In this document: positions 1 to 8,706 of the stretch, one piece after another
Layout of the letters: every line of letters starts with the position of its first letter
Numbering within the stretch: position 1 is the first letter of the stretch
Source: Desulfobacula sp.
GTDB lineage: Bacteria; Desulfobacterota; Desulfobacteria; Desulfobacterales; Desulfobacteraceae
Assembly (NCBI GenBank): GCA_023701135.1
Contig: JAMPXP010000022.1
Location: 31,560 to 95,559 of the forward strand
DNA length: 64,000 bases
Reading direction: 5' to 3'
Notes under the pieces: generated by a model
Databases searched by the model: none
What the model was told of the DNA's origin: nothing
The model's input: the letters and a program-made list of their open reading frames with translations, nothing else
Made by a program: the position numbers and the translations under genes

Positions 1-718
1 CGCCGGGCTTGCCCAGAATCAGGTCTCCCGGCTGGTATAACTGGAAATAGCTGTAGGGCGACAGGGATTGCAGGGATGTGCTCAATTTAATCACGGTATC
101 AAAAAAATACAGGGACACAAACAGGCCCACGGCCATGCGGATGCTTTTGCCCTGGTCGGATTGGAAGGCGGATATGGCCGTTGCCAGGGACCCCATGCTC
201 AGAAAGAAAACCAGGCCGGCGCCCGCCGCCCCGGCGTAATCGGCTATGTTTACCTTCAGATCAAAGCACAGGTCCCCTGCCAGTGTTCCCAGCAGCATGG
301 CGGAAAACTGCAGGGCCAGGGCAACGGCCAGAAATGAATAGATGCCCAGGGGGATGGTGATCCGCCTGACGGGTTTGGTCAACAGGATATCAAAGGTTTT
401 GAATTGGATTTCACCGGCCAGATACCTGGCCGGGATGCTGATCTGGAAAAAGGAAAGCACGATGAGGATGAGCGGATGCACATATCCAAAGGCCAGCATC
501 TGAAGGGCGAACTGGGAAATGCCGCCCTGGATCCCCATAAATGCCGTTATGCCCGGAGGCAGCAGCCTTATGATGGAGACCAGCGTTTTTTTGATGTCGG
601 TTTCAAAAAAGACCCAGGCAAAGGCCCATTCAAAAAGAAAACAGAACAGGACCAGGAGGGCCAGGTTTATTTTCTGGTCCTGAAATATTTTTTTCATATA
701 GGACAGATAACCGGACAT
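1..718 (-). CDS. ABC-2 type transporter permease, 3' part beyond the window edge
   Basis: Minus-strand reading frame open from an ATG at 718 to the window edge, about 239 residues visible, C-terminus missing. The product is strongly hydrophobic with several membrane segments (for example LALLVLFCFLFEWAFAWVFF near the N-terminus) and short polar loops, as in ABC-2 permeases of exporters. It starts 8 bp after the stop of the ATP-binding gene transcribed before it, so the two form one transcription unit and presumably one exporter. The substrate cannot be told. The phrase EIQFKTFDILLTKPV between membrane segments resembles ABC-2 permeases of the NatB/YhaP kind. Confidence 0.8.
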   Translation of the reverse strand, partial: MSGYLSYMKKIFQDQKINLALLVLFCFLFEWAFAWVFFETDIKKTLVSIIRLLPPGITAFMGIQGGISQFALQMLAFGYVHPLILIVLSFFQISIPARYLAGEIQFKTFDILLTKPVRRITIPLGIYSFLAVALALQFSAMLLGTLAGDLCFDLKVNIADYAGAAGAGLVFFLSMGSLATAISAFQSDQGKSIRMAVGLFVSLYFFDTVIKLSTSLQSLSPYSYFQLYQPGDLILGKPG

Positions 719-726
719 GGTTCCTT

Positions 727-1614
727 TTATTTTTCCCGGTAAAAGGTCATGAATGCCTCCTCAAGGGAGGGCTCCGGGAAAACCAGGTTTGTGACCTCAT
801 ATTTTGCGATCTGTTTTAAAAGCGGGTTGATATCTCCGCCCACGGTCAGGACAAGCCGACCGGGGTCCTGTTCCAGGATCTTTGTGTTGGCCAGGTGAAA
901 CGCCTTTCCCGGGACGGGCCGGGCAAAGGTGACCTCCATGCGGCGCACCATCTTCTCCTTTAAGGAGGATACGGATTCTTCCGCAATGAGCCGGCCCTCT
1001 CTCACCAGCCCCACCCGGTCACAGATTTTTTCCACCTCTGCCAGGTAATGGGAAGAAAAAAAAATGGTTTTCCCCATGGATTTAAGATGCCTCAGCCAGT
1101 CGTACAGGACCATTTTATTGATGGGGTCCAGCCCCTCGGAGGGCTCGTCCATGATCACCAGGTCCGGGCCTTCCTGCAGGGCCTGGATGATTCCCAGCTT
1201 TTGTTTCATCCCGTGGGAATAGTCTTTGATTTTTCTGTTTAACTCTTCAGGACTCAGATCAAAGGCATGGAGAAGGTCTTCCCGGAATACGGGGGCTTTT
1301 CGGGAAAACCGGTTCATATGGGTTAAAAAAGACCTGCCGGTCAGATCTTCATAGAGCTTTAATTCGCCGGGAACATTGCCGATGGCCTGAAACAGGGTCG
1401 CATAATGGGTTCTTACATTTTGCCCAAAGAGTTTCACCTCTCCTGAAGAGGGGCGCAGCAGATTGAGCATCAGGCGGATGGTGGTTGATTTTCCGGCGCC
1501 GTTGGGACCGAGGAAGCCGAAAATCTCCCCCCGGCCCACCCCAAGGGTGAGATCCTCTATCCCGGGTGATTTCCCATAATATTTGGTCAAATGACGGATG
1601 TCTATGACGGGCAC
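727..1614 (-). CDS. ABC transporter ATP-binding protein (DrrA/CcmA-type)
   Basis: 295-residue ATPase. Walker A is GPNGAGKST near residues 36-44, the signature region is YSHGMKQKLGI, and Walker B is LVIMDEPSEGLDP followed by an SSH switch histidine (FFSSHYLAEVEKICD). The roughly 80 residues after the nucleotide-binding domain match the C-terminal extension common in DrrA/NatA-like exporters. It lies directly upstream of the permease at 1-718 in the same operon. Known for the family: ATP hydrolysis drives export by the partner permease. The substrate is unknown. Confidence 0.9.
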   Translation of the reverse strand: MPVIDIRHLTKYYGKSPGIEDLTLGVGRGEIFGFLGPNGAGKSTTIRLMLNLLRPSSGEVKLFGQNVRTHYATLFQAIGNVPGELKLYEDLTGRSFLTHMNRFSRKAPVFREDLLHAFDLSPEELNRKIKDYSHGMKQKLGIIQALQEGPDLVIMDEPSEGLDPINKMVLYDWLRHLKSMGKTIFFSSHYLAEVEKICDRVGLVREGRLIAEESVSSLKEKMVRRMEVTFARPVPGKAFHLANTKILEQDPGRLVLTVGGDINPLLKQIAKYEVTNLVFPEPSLEEAFMTFYREK

Positions 1615-1880
1615 GCTGTATGGTCCATTTTATCGGGTTTTTATTTTGCCTTAGGTCCTGTCCGATCCGATGGATACCATAACAGAAGTTTATCCGGCAA
1701 TAAAGGCCGGTTTTCCGAAATCATTTTTTTCTTGACACAAACTTAAATTTGGTTCATTGAATCAGACCTGTTTTTTTGATGGGCAAACAGAAATAAGATT
1801 TATTCGGGCATTCCTTCCGAACGGATCGAAATGGATGATTGTCTGAATGTTTATGAATATCGGACCCCGGAGAACATGCC

Positions 1881-3044
1881 ATGTCCCTTGCCATTGAAGA
1901 ATATATGAGCCCTAAAATATTTGAAAAGATCAGATCCTTTTCCGAGGACAAGGAAACCCCTTTTCTGGTCATCGACACCGACACCATCAACAGCCATCTG
2001 GACAATCTGGTGCAGGCCTTCCCCTATGCCGGTATCTTTTATGCCGTAAAAGCAAATCCGGCCGTTGAAATCCTCACCCTGTTAAGGGACAGGGATGTCA
2101 ATTTTGATATCGCCTCCATTTATGAGCTGGACCGGGTCCTCTCCCTGGGGATCAGCCCGGACAGGATCAGTTTCGGCAATACCATTAAAAAAAGCAAGGA
2201 TATCCGGTATTTTTATGAAAAAGGGGTCCGGATGTATGCCACCGACTCCGAGGCGGATCTCCGCAATCTGGCCAAGGCTGCGCCCGGGGCCAGGGTGTAT
2301 GTCAGGATCTTGACCGAAGGAACATCAACGGCGGACTGGCCCCTGTCCCGGAAATTCGGCTGCCAGTCGGACATGTCCATGGATCTGATCATTCTGGCCC
2401 GGGATCTGGGCCTGGTGCCCTATGGCCTCTCATTCCATGTGGGTTCCCAGCAGCGGGATATCGGCACCTGGGATGCTGCCATTGGGAAGGTGAAGGTTAT
2501 TTTTGAACGTCTTCAGGAAGAGGACGGCATTGAATTGCAAATGATCAATATGGGAGGGGGATTTCCCGCCAGCTATGTGACCAAAGCCAATGACCTTGCT
2601 ACCTATGCCCATGAAATCACTCGGTTTTTGAAAGAAAGCTTTGGTGAAACGCTGCCTCGCATCATCATCGAACCCGGCCGCTCCCTGGTCAGTGACGCCG
2701 GCGTCCTGGTCAGTGAGGTGGTATTGATCTCCAGAAAGTCCAGGACAGCCCTGAACCGCTGGGTATACACAGATGTCGGGAAATTCTCGGGCCTCATTGA
2801 AACCATGGGAGAGTCCATTAAATACCCCATCTATACCGGCAGAAAAGGCGAGGTGGAAGAAGTCATCCTGGCCGGTCCGACCTGTGACAGCGCAGATATC
2901 ATGTATGAAGATTATAAATACAAACTGCCGTTGAACCTGGCCATCAGCGACCGTCTCTACTGGCTTTCCACCGGGGCCTATACCCAGACATACAGTGCGG
3001 TTGAGTTCAATGGGTTTCCACCCCTGGAATCCTATTTTATATAG
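1881..3044 (+). CDS. PLP-dependent ornithine/lysine decarboxylase, alanine-racemase fold
   Basis: 387 residues, typical length for fold-III basic amino acid decarboxylases of polyamine synthesis. FYAVKANP near residue 53 carries the Schiff-base lysine. HVGSQ, the glycine-rich INMGGGFP loop and IIEPGRS bind PLP phosphate. AGPTCDSAD carries the catalytic Cys and Asp contributed across the dimer, which separates this family from diaminopimelate decarboxylase. Start at ATG 1881 follows GGAG at about 1868. Expected reaction: ornithine to putrescine or lysine to cadaverine; specificity cannot be fixed from the sequence. It is followed by a terminator-like hairpin. Confidence 0.85.
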   Translation: MSLAIEEYMSPKIFEKIRSFSEDKETPFLVIDTDTINSHLDNLVQAFPYAGIFYAVKANPAVEILTLLRDRDVNFDIASIYELDRVLSLGISPDRISFGNTIKKSKDIRYFYEKGVRMYATDSEADLRNLAKAAPGARVYVRILTEGTSTADWPLSRKFGCQSDMSMDLIILARDLGLVPYGLSFHVGSQQRDIGTWDAAIGKVKVIFERLQEEDGIELQMINMGGGFPASYVTKANDLATYAHEITRFLKESFGETLPRIIIEPGRSLVSDAGVLVSEVVLISRKSRTALNRWVYTDVGKFSGLIETMGESIKYPIYTGRKGEVEEVILAGPTCDSADIMYEDYKYKLPLNLAISDRLYWLSTGAYTQTYSAVEFNGFPPLESYFI

Positions 3045-3078
3045 AAGATCATTTCTCCTGAATCCCCGGCTTGACTTT

Positions 3079-3114
3079 TTGCCCTGGAATAGATAATTTC
3101 CAGGCAAGTTTTTT
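3079..3114 (+). terminator. Rho-independent terminator after the decarboxylase
   Basis: TTGCC(C)TGGAA pairs with TTCCAGGCAA across a 9-base loop, followed by GTTTTTT. It sits 35 bp after the decarboxylase stop. The same bases also contain TTGACT (3071-3076), 17 bp, TAATTT (3094-3099), which could be a promoter for the phosphatase gene at 3150, so the stretch may serve both purposes. Confidence 0.6.
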
Positions 3115-3149
3115 AAAGATCCCGTCCGCCGGGAAGCCGGGAGAAGATC

Positions 3150-4895
3150 ATGAATAACCATTTGAATCAAGACGCCATACAGGCATCCAGCATCAGTCTC
3201 ATGCCCTATTATGTTCTCGGGGTGGTGGGAACAGGCATGGGTATCGTGGTGGTGGCGGTCCTGAATTTTTTTACCCCCCTTGAACCGATTCAGGATTTAA
3301 TCCTGGGCCAATACCAGACCATGACATTGAACCGGGTGATGACGCATTATTTACCCCGGTTTTTACTGATATCAGGGCTTGCTTTTTTTGCCGTTTTTAC
3401 GGGGATCAATCGGATGCTCAGGCCCATTTCCCTTTGTCTGAACCTGCTGAAAAAGGGAGCCAGGCCCTCACCTGACATCATTGAGGCCGCCAAAAGAAGG
3501 CTTTTGAATCTGCCGATTCTTGTTATCCCAGTCAATGTGCTGATGTGGGTCATCATCCCCAGCCTTGTGGCGCTGTACACTACCCTTGCCGGGTTCCTGG
3601 ACCATCGGACCGTTATTACCCTTTCCGCCAGGGCCAGCATGGTGGGCCTCATCGCTTCAGGTATCGCCTCCCATTATATAGAGGTCCTTTCCCGGCGGCA
3701 GTTGATTCCTTTTTTCTTTCCCCAGGGCCAGTTGGCCCAATTGGAAGGGGTGACCAAAATTTCCCTGTCCCGCCGCATCCGTGCCACCAACCGCCTCATC
3801 GCCCTTATCCCGGTGACGGTGCTGCTGGTCACCCTGATGACGCTTCAATGGGAAATCGAGACCTATCCTGTGAAAGCCGTTAACTATGGCCGGGGGATCA
3901 TTGTATTCACCTTTGTCCTTTTCATCTGGACCTTTGTTTTTTCAAAGCAGTTAACCCGGCTGCTCTGTAAAAACATTGTGGACCCCATCAACGAGCTGGC
4001 CCTGGTGCTCATGAATGTCCGGAAGGGGCGGTTTGACCAAAGCGTCCGGGTGGTGTCCGGTGATGAAATCGGTTTTGCCGGGGATGTGGTGAACGAGATG
4101 ACCCAAGGCCTCCAGGAACGGGAAATGATGCAGAAATCCCTTAACCTGGCCCGGGAAATTCAGCAGAATCTGTTGCCCAAACATGATCCCGTCCTTCCGG
4201 GGCTGGATATTGCAGGGAAAATCATTTATTGCGACGAAACCGGCGGGGATTATTATGATTATCTTTTGCCGGAAATCGATACAAAGGACCGGATACGGAT
4301 TGTTCTGGGGGATGTTTCCGGGCACGGAGTGGCCTCGGCCCTTCTCATGGCCACTTCCCGGGCCCTTTTCCGGCAGCGCTCCGCCATGCCGGGAAACCTT
4401 GCCCAGGCAGTGACGGATGTCAACCGTCATTTATGCCGGGATGTGGAAGACTCGGGGAATTTTATCACCTTTTTCGGTATTGAGCTGGACCTGAAGGAAA
4501 AATGCCTGAAATGGGTCAGGGCCGGCCATGATCCGGCTGTGCTCTATGACCCGGAGCAGGAGAGCTTTACGGAACTGAAGGGGGAAGGGGCGGCCCTGGG
4601 CCTTGATGATAGCCTGCAATATAAGGAAAACAGCATTTCAACCCTGGCCGGAGGCCGGATCATTGCTCTCTATACCGACGGGATCTGGGAGGCTCGGAAC
4701 CCGTCGGGCCAAAAATTCGGCAAGGACAACCTTCACCGCATCATCCGGGAAAATGCCGGCAGGCCGTCCCGGGAGATCCTGGAGCTTTGCATCGGCGCCT
4801 CTCGCCGGTTCCAGGGGGAGGCCGGATACCAGGACGATATCACCCTCATCATTGTCAAGATAAGTATTGATCAACCCGATGCCCCTGGGGTATAG
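3150..4895 (+). CDS. Membrane SpoIIE/RsbU-type serine phosphatase with HAMP domain
   Basis: 581 residues. The N-terminal 280 residues contain several membrane segments. A HAMP-like linker follows (DPINELALVLMNVRKGRFDQ to DEIGFAGDVVNEM, about 282-320), then LAREIQQNLLPKHDPVLPGL, typical of the segment before RsbU catalytic domains. The PP2C-type SpoIIE domain shows the metal-site motifs ETGGDYYDY, GDVSGHGVASALLMA, ALYTDGIWEA and DDITLIIVKI. Family role: dephosphorylates anti-anti-sigma (STAS) proteins. No STAS partner or switch kinase is adjacent, so the target is unknown. It lies just before the hyp operon, but a functional tie is not shown. Confidence 0.88.
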   Translation: MNNHLNQDAIQASSISLMPYYVLGVVGTGMGIVVVAVLNFFTPLEPIQDLILGQYQTMTLNRVMTHYLPRFLLISGLAFFAVFTGINRMLRPISLCLNLLKKGARPSPDIIEAAKRRLLNLPILVIPVNVLMWVIIPSLVALYTTLAGFLDHRTVITLSARASMVGLIASGIASHYIEVLSRRQLIPFFFPQGQLAQLEGVTKISLSRRIRATNRLIALIPVTVLLVTLMTLQWEIETYPVKAVNYGRGIIVFTFVLFIWTFVFSKQLTRLLCKNIVDPINELALVLMNVRKGRFDQSVRVVSGDEIGFAGDVVNEMTQGLQEREMMQKSLNLAREIQQNLLPKHDPVLPGLDIAGKIIYCDETGGDYYDYLLPEIDTKDRIRIVLGDVSGHGVASALLMATSRALFRQRSAMPGNLAQAVTDVNRHLCRDVEDSGNFITFFGIELDLKEKCLKWVRAGHDPAVLYDPEQESFTELKGEGAALGLDDSLQYKENSISTLAGGRIIALYTDGIWEARNPSGQKFGKDNLHRIIRENAGRPSREILELCIGASRRFQGEAGYQDDITLIIVKISIDQPDAPGV

Positions 4896-4930
4896 TAAAC
4901 CTTTATGATTTCAGACAAGGATGGATGACC

Positions 4931-5182
4931 ATGTGCTTGGCAGTTCCCTCAAAAATTATCGAAATGAATAACGGCGTGGCAAAGGTGGATGTGGACGGGG
5001 TGGTCCGGGAGGCAAGCCTCATGCTCCTGGACGATTCGAACATCGGGGACTATGTCATTGTCCATGCCGGGTTCGCCATCTCAAAGGTGGATGAAGAAGC
5101 GGCCCTCCAGACCCTGGAAGACATGAGAACCATACTGGCGGCCGACGCCCTGGACGTCAACAGCCCCAACCGCCGGATATAG
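4931..5182 (+). CDS. hypC: [NiFe] hydrogenase maturation factor HypC
   Basis: 83 residues beginning MCLAVPSKIIE. HypC proteins expose Cys2 after Met removal, so the ATG at 4931 is preferred over the in-frame ATG at 4925; AAGG at 4917-4920 is also better spaced from 4931. HypC carries the Fe(CN)2CO precursor with HypD and hands it to the large-subunit apoprotein. First gene of the compact hypC-F-D-E cluster. The likely client is the hydrogenase at 12.1-14.7 kb. Confidence 0.95.
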   Translation: MCLAVPSKIIEMNNGVAKVDVDGVVREASLMLLDDSNIGDYVIVHAGFAISKVDEEAALQTLEDMRTILAADALDVNSPNRRI

Positions 5183-5187
5183 GCTTC

Positions 5188-7593
5188 ATGGCCGGTCCCG
5201 TCATTGCAAAACGCCTGGAAATCAGCGGCGTGGTTCAAGGTGTCGGGTTCAGGCCTTTTTTATTTTCCCTTGCCGAAAAATATGGTCTCAAGGGCGAGGT
5301 GTCCAATACCTCCGCCGGGGTCAGCCTTGTCCTGGAGGGGGCGGAGCAGGACATTGGCCGTTTCTCCATCGACCTTGTTGAAAAAACGCCTTTGCTGGCC
5401 TCGGTGACCGGGATTGTGACCTTCCGGGCCGAGCCCCGGAATTTTTCTTCATTTCAGATCATGGACAGCAAGCGTTCCGGCAGCCGGGCCACCCTGATTT
5501 CCCCGGATGTCAGCGTCTGCCCGGACTGCCTTCTGGAAATGAAGGACCCGTCGGACCGGCGGTTTGAATATCCTTTCATCAACTGCACCAATTGCGGCCC
5601 GCGGTTCACCATCATCGAAGACATTCCCTATGACCGGCCCAGGACCTCCATGAAGGGGTTTGAGATGTGCCCGGCCTGCCGGGCCGAGTATGATGATCCC
5701 CGGAACCGCAGGTTCCACGCCCAGCCCAATGCCTGTCCCGTCTGCGGTCCTGAAGCCTTTTTGACGGACCGGGAGGGCAGAAGGGTCAGCGTTGGGTCCG
5801 GTGCGGAAGGCTCCAGGGATGCCATAGCACTGGCGGCCCGGTTTCTGGGAGAGGGCCGGATCATGGCCGTCAAGGGGCTGGGCGGGTTTCACCTGGCCTG
5901 TGATGCCTCCCATGAAGAGGCCGTGAAGACCCTGAGGCAGAGAAAAAACCGACCCCACAAGCCCTTTGCCCTCATGGCGGCTTCGGATTCCGTTCTCTTT
6001 GACCATGTCCATGTCAGTGAAACGGAAAAGGCGCTATTGAATTCCTATCACCGGCCCATTGTGATTTTAAGGAAAAAAGAGGCAGGACAGGCAAGGCCCG
6101 GCGGCCCGGCACGGGGCGTGGCCCCCTTTAATCCATGCCTCGGCATCATGCTGCCCTATACGCCCCTGCATTATCTTCTCCTTGAAAAGGGGCCCTCCGT
6201 CCTGGTCATGACCAGCGGCAACCGCTCCGGGGAGCCGCTTTCCATCGACAATGAAGACGCCTTGCAGGCCTTTGCCCATATTGCCGATTATTTTTTGCTG
6301 CACAACCGGGATATCTATTTCCGGGCCGATGATTCCATTGTCCGGATCCAGGCCGGGAAGCCCCGGTTTTTAAGGCGCTCCAGGGGCTATGCCCCCCTGC
6401 CCCTGGTCCTGGATCAAAAGCTGCCGAAAATCCTGGCCTGCGGAGCAGGGCTGAAAAACACCATCTGTCTCACAAGGGAGAACCAGGCCTTTTTAAGCCA
6501 GCACATCGGCGACCTGTTTAATGTGAAAACCCATGAATTTTATAAGGCCTGCATCCATCATCTGAAAAAAATCACGGATATCGAGCCGGGCCTCATGGCC
6601 CATGACCTTCATCCAGGGTATATGAGTACGGCCTGGGCCCTGGAGCAGACGGGGGTCAAAATGATCGGGGTCCAGCATCACCATGCCCATGCCGCGGCCT
6701 GCATGGCGGAAAACGGCCTGGACGAGCCTGTGCTGGCCGTTACCCTGGACGGCACCGGTTACGGAACCGACGGCCATATCTGGGGCGGGGAAATCCTTTT
6801 GTGCGATCGGGCAGGCTTCCGGCGCAAGGCCCATCTGTCCTATGTCCGGATGCCGGGAGGGGATGCGGCGGTGCGGGAGCCCTGGCGCATGGCGGCCTCA
6901 ATCCTGTATGAGGCCTTTGGAAGGAATTTTTTAAACCTGGACCTTCCCTATATCAAAGAGATGGACAGGGAAAACCTGGACTTTGTGGTGCAGATGATGG
7001 AAAAGAATCTGAACTGCCCCCTGACGTCCAGTTGCGGAAGGCTTTTTGATGCCGTGGCCTCCCTTTTGTGCGTCCGCCATGAGATCACCCATGAGAGCCA
7101 GGCCGCCATGGAGCTGGAGGCCCTGGCCCACGAAGGCATAAGCAGGCAGGGCCTGGAAGGTAAAAGTTTAGGTAGTGACGGCCTGAGCAGGGAAGACCTG
7201 GAAAATGAAGACCCGGAAGGGAAAGGCTATGATTTCCAGATGACCCGGGACCCGGATGATCCGGCGAATCCCTTCCGGATCGATTTTTTGCCCGCCGTCC
7301 GGGGGATGACGGCCGATCTTCAGAGCGGCCATTTGCCGGCGGCCGTGAGCCTGAGATTCCACCATACCCTGGTGGAGGCCTTTACGGCAGCGGCAAAAAC
7401 CGTGGGCTGTGAAACCGGGGTGAAAACCGTTGTTCTCTCCGGGGGGGTCTTTAATAACGATCTCATTTTTACCCGGATGATCACCAGCCTTGAAAAAGAA
7501 GGCTTTACCGTATATACCCATACCCGGGTGCCCACCGGCGACGGCGGCATCAGCCTGGGTCAGGCCGTGGTGGCGGCCGCTTTGGAAGGATGA
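5188..7593 (+). CDS. hypF: Carbamoyltransferase HypF
   Basis: 801 residues, a little longer than the usual 750. Domains in order: acylphosphatase (EISGVVQGVGFRPF, about 7-95); zinc fingers (CPDC, CTNCGPRF, CPAC, CPVCGPE); YrdC-like domain with KGLGGFHLACDA; and a Kae1-like carbamoyltransferase domain with QHHHAHAAACMAE and LDGTGYGTDG. It makes the cyanide ligand of the active-site iron from carbamoyl phosphate, acting with HypE. Starts 5 bp after hypC. Residues near 650-680 form a charged, low-complexity insertion with repeated GLEGK/DLENED-like units that may explain the extra length. Confidence 0.95.
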   Translation: MAGPVIAKRLEISGVVQGVGFRPFLFSLAEKYGLKGEVSNTSAGVSLVLEGAEQDIGRFSIDLVEKTPLLASVTGIVTFRAEPRNFSSFQIMDSKRSGSRATLISPDVSVCPDCLLEMKDPSDRRFEYPFINCTNCGPRFTIIEDIPYDRPRTSMKGFEMCPACRAEYDDPRNRRFHAQPNACPVCGPEAFLTDREGRRVSVGSGAEGSRDAIALAARFLGEGRIMAVKGLGGFHLACDASHEEAVKTLRQRKNRPHKPFALMAASDSVLFDHVHVSETEKALLNSYHRPIVILRKKEAGQARPGGPARGVAPFNPCLGIMLPYTPLHYLLLEKGPSVLVMTSGNRSGEPLSIDNEDALQAFAHIADYFLLHNRDIYFRADDSIVRIQAGKPRFLRRSRGYAPLPLVLDQKLPKILACGAGLKNTICLTRENQAFLSQHIGDLFNVKTHEFYKACIHHLKKITDIEPGLMAHDLHPGYMSTAWALEQTGVKMIGVQHHHAHAAACMAENGLDEPVLAVTLDGTGYGTDGHIWGGEILLCDRAGFRRKAHLSYVRMPGGDAAVREPWRMAASILYEAFGRNFLNLDLPYIKEMDRENLDFVVQMMEKNLNCPLTSSCGRLFDAVASLLCVRHEITHESQAAMELEALAHEGISRQGLEGKSLGSDGLSREDLENEDPEGKGYDFQMTRDPDDPANPFRIDFLPAVRGMTADLQSGHLPAAVSLRFHHTLVEAFTAAAKTVGCETGVKTVVLSGGVFNNDLIFTRMITSLEKEGFTVYTHTRVPTGDGGISLGQAVVAAALEG

Positions 7594-7600
7594 GTCACTC

Positions 7601-8686
7601 ATGACCATGAAATATGTTGAAGAATACAGGGATCCGGGCCTTGCAAAGGGCCTTGCGGAAAAAATCCACGGCATCAGCAAAAAAAAGCTGAGGCTCATGG
7701 AGGTCTGCGGCACCCATACCATGTCCATTTTCCGGCACGGGATCAGAAGCGTTTTGCCTCCCGGCATCACCCTCTTGTCCGGTCCGGGGTGCCCGGTCTG
7801 CGTCACGGCCCAGAAGGATATTGACGCCTTTGTGGAATTTGCCAGGCTCAAAAACGTCATTGTCACCACCTTCGGGGATCTCATCCGGGTGCCGGGGTCC
7901 GGGTCCAGCCTGGGCAGGGAAAAGGCTGAGGGGGCAGATGTGAGAATCGTCTATTCCATTTTTGATGCTGTGACTATTGCAGGGGAGAACAGGGACAAGG
8001 AAGTGGTATTCTGCGGGGTCGGTTTTGAAACCACCATCCCTACCATTGCCGCCGGTATCCTCATGGCCCGGCAGGCAAAGTTGGATAATTTTTCCGTGTA
8101 TTCGGCCAACAAGCTCACGCCCCCAGCCCTGGCCGCCCTCATGGAAACCAAGGGGGTTGACATCAACGGCTTCATCCTGCCGGGCCATGTGTCCGTGATC
8201 ACGGGGACCAATGCCTACCGGGCCACCTTTGAAAAATACGGTATCCCGTCCGTGATTTCCGGGTTTGAACCCATAGATATCCTCAAGGCCGTGCTTTTGC
8301 TGGTGGAGCAGAATGAAGAAGGCCGTCCCGCATTGGTCAATGCCTATTCCAGGGCCGTGAGCGATGAGGGAAACCTTAAGGCCAAGGCCGTCATGAACCA
8401 GGTGTTTGAAGTGTGCGATGCCGTCTGGCGCGGGATCGGGGGAATCCCCTTCAGCGGCATGGGATTGAAAAAAGAATTTCAGGCCTTTGATGCGGCCCTG
8501 AAATTCGGCATGGACCTGCCCCATGTGCCCGAGCCCAGGGGCTGCGCCTGCGGCCAGATCCTCATGGGGCTGAAAACCCCGGAACAATGCAGCCTCTACA
8601 AGAAAAAATGCACGCCCATGACCCCTGTGGGTCCCTGTATGGTGTCCAGCGAAGGCTCCTGTGCGGCATTTTACAAATACGCGTAA
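7601..8686 (+). CDS. hypD: Hydrogenase maturation iron-sulfur protein HypD
   Basis: 361 residues. Conserved blocks: MEVCGTHTMS, SGPGCPVCVT, GFETTIPT, PGHVSVITG and a C-terminal Cys-rich region (GCACGQIL, QCSLYKKKCTP, GPCMVSSEGSC) that ligates the [4Fe-4S] cluster. HypD with HypC assembles the Fe(CN)2CO unit. The frame is open further upstream, but that part overlaps hypF and reads as non-homologous sequence. ATG 7601 follows GGAAGGA at 7584-7590. Eight bp separate it from hypF. Confidence 0.95.
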   Translation: MTMKYVEEYRDPGLAKGLAEKIHGISKKKLRLMEVCGTHTMSIFRHGIRSVLPPGITLLSGPGCPVCVTAQKDIDAFVEFARLKNVIVTTFGDLIRVPGSGSSLGREKAEGADVRIVYSIFDAVTIAGENRDKEVVFCGVGFETTIPTIAAGILMARQAKLDNFSVYSANKLTPPALAALMETKGVDINGFILPGHVSVITGTNAYRATFEKYGIPSVISGFEPIDILKAVLLLVEQNEEGRPALVNAYSRAVSDEGNLKAKAVMNQVFEVCDAVWRGIGGIPFSGMGLKKEFQAFDAALKFGMDLPHVPEPRGCACGQILMGLKTPEQCSLYKKKCTPMTPVGPCMVSSEGSCAAFYKYA

Positions 8687-8706
8687 CCCATGAATCGAGA
8701 AAAACC

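Noticed and set aside
1881..3044. Diaminopimelate decarboxylase (LysA)
   Set aside because: The C-terminal AGPTCDSAD and overall length fit the ornithine/lysine decarboxylase group, and no lysine-pathway genes are adjacent.
2430..3170. Minus-strand frame of 246 codons opposite the decarboxylase
   Set aside because: Antisense shadow with no recognisable domains; the plus strand encodes an intact enzyme.
7490..7600. N-terminal extension of HypD
   Set aside because: The frame is open but overlaps hypF and the encoded residues do not resemble HypD; ATG 7601 has a proper ribosome-binding site.
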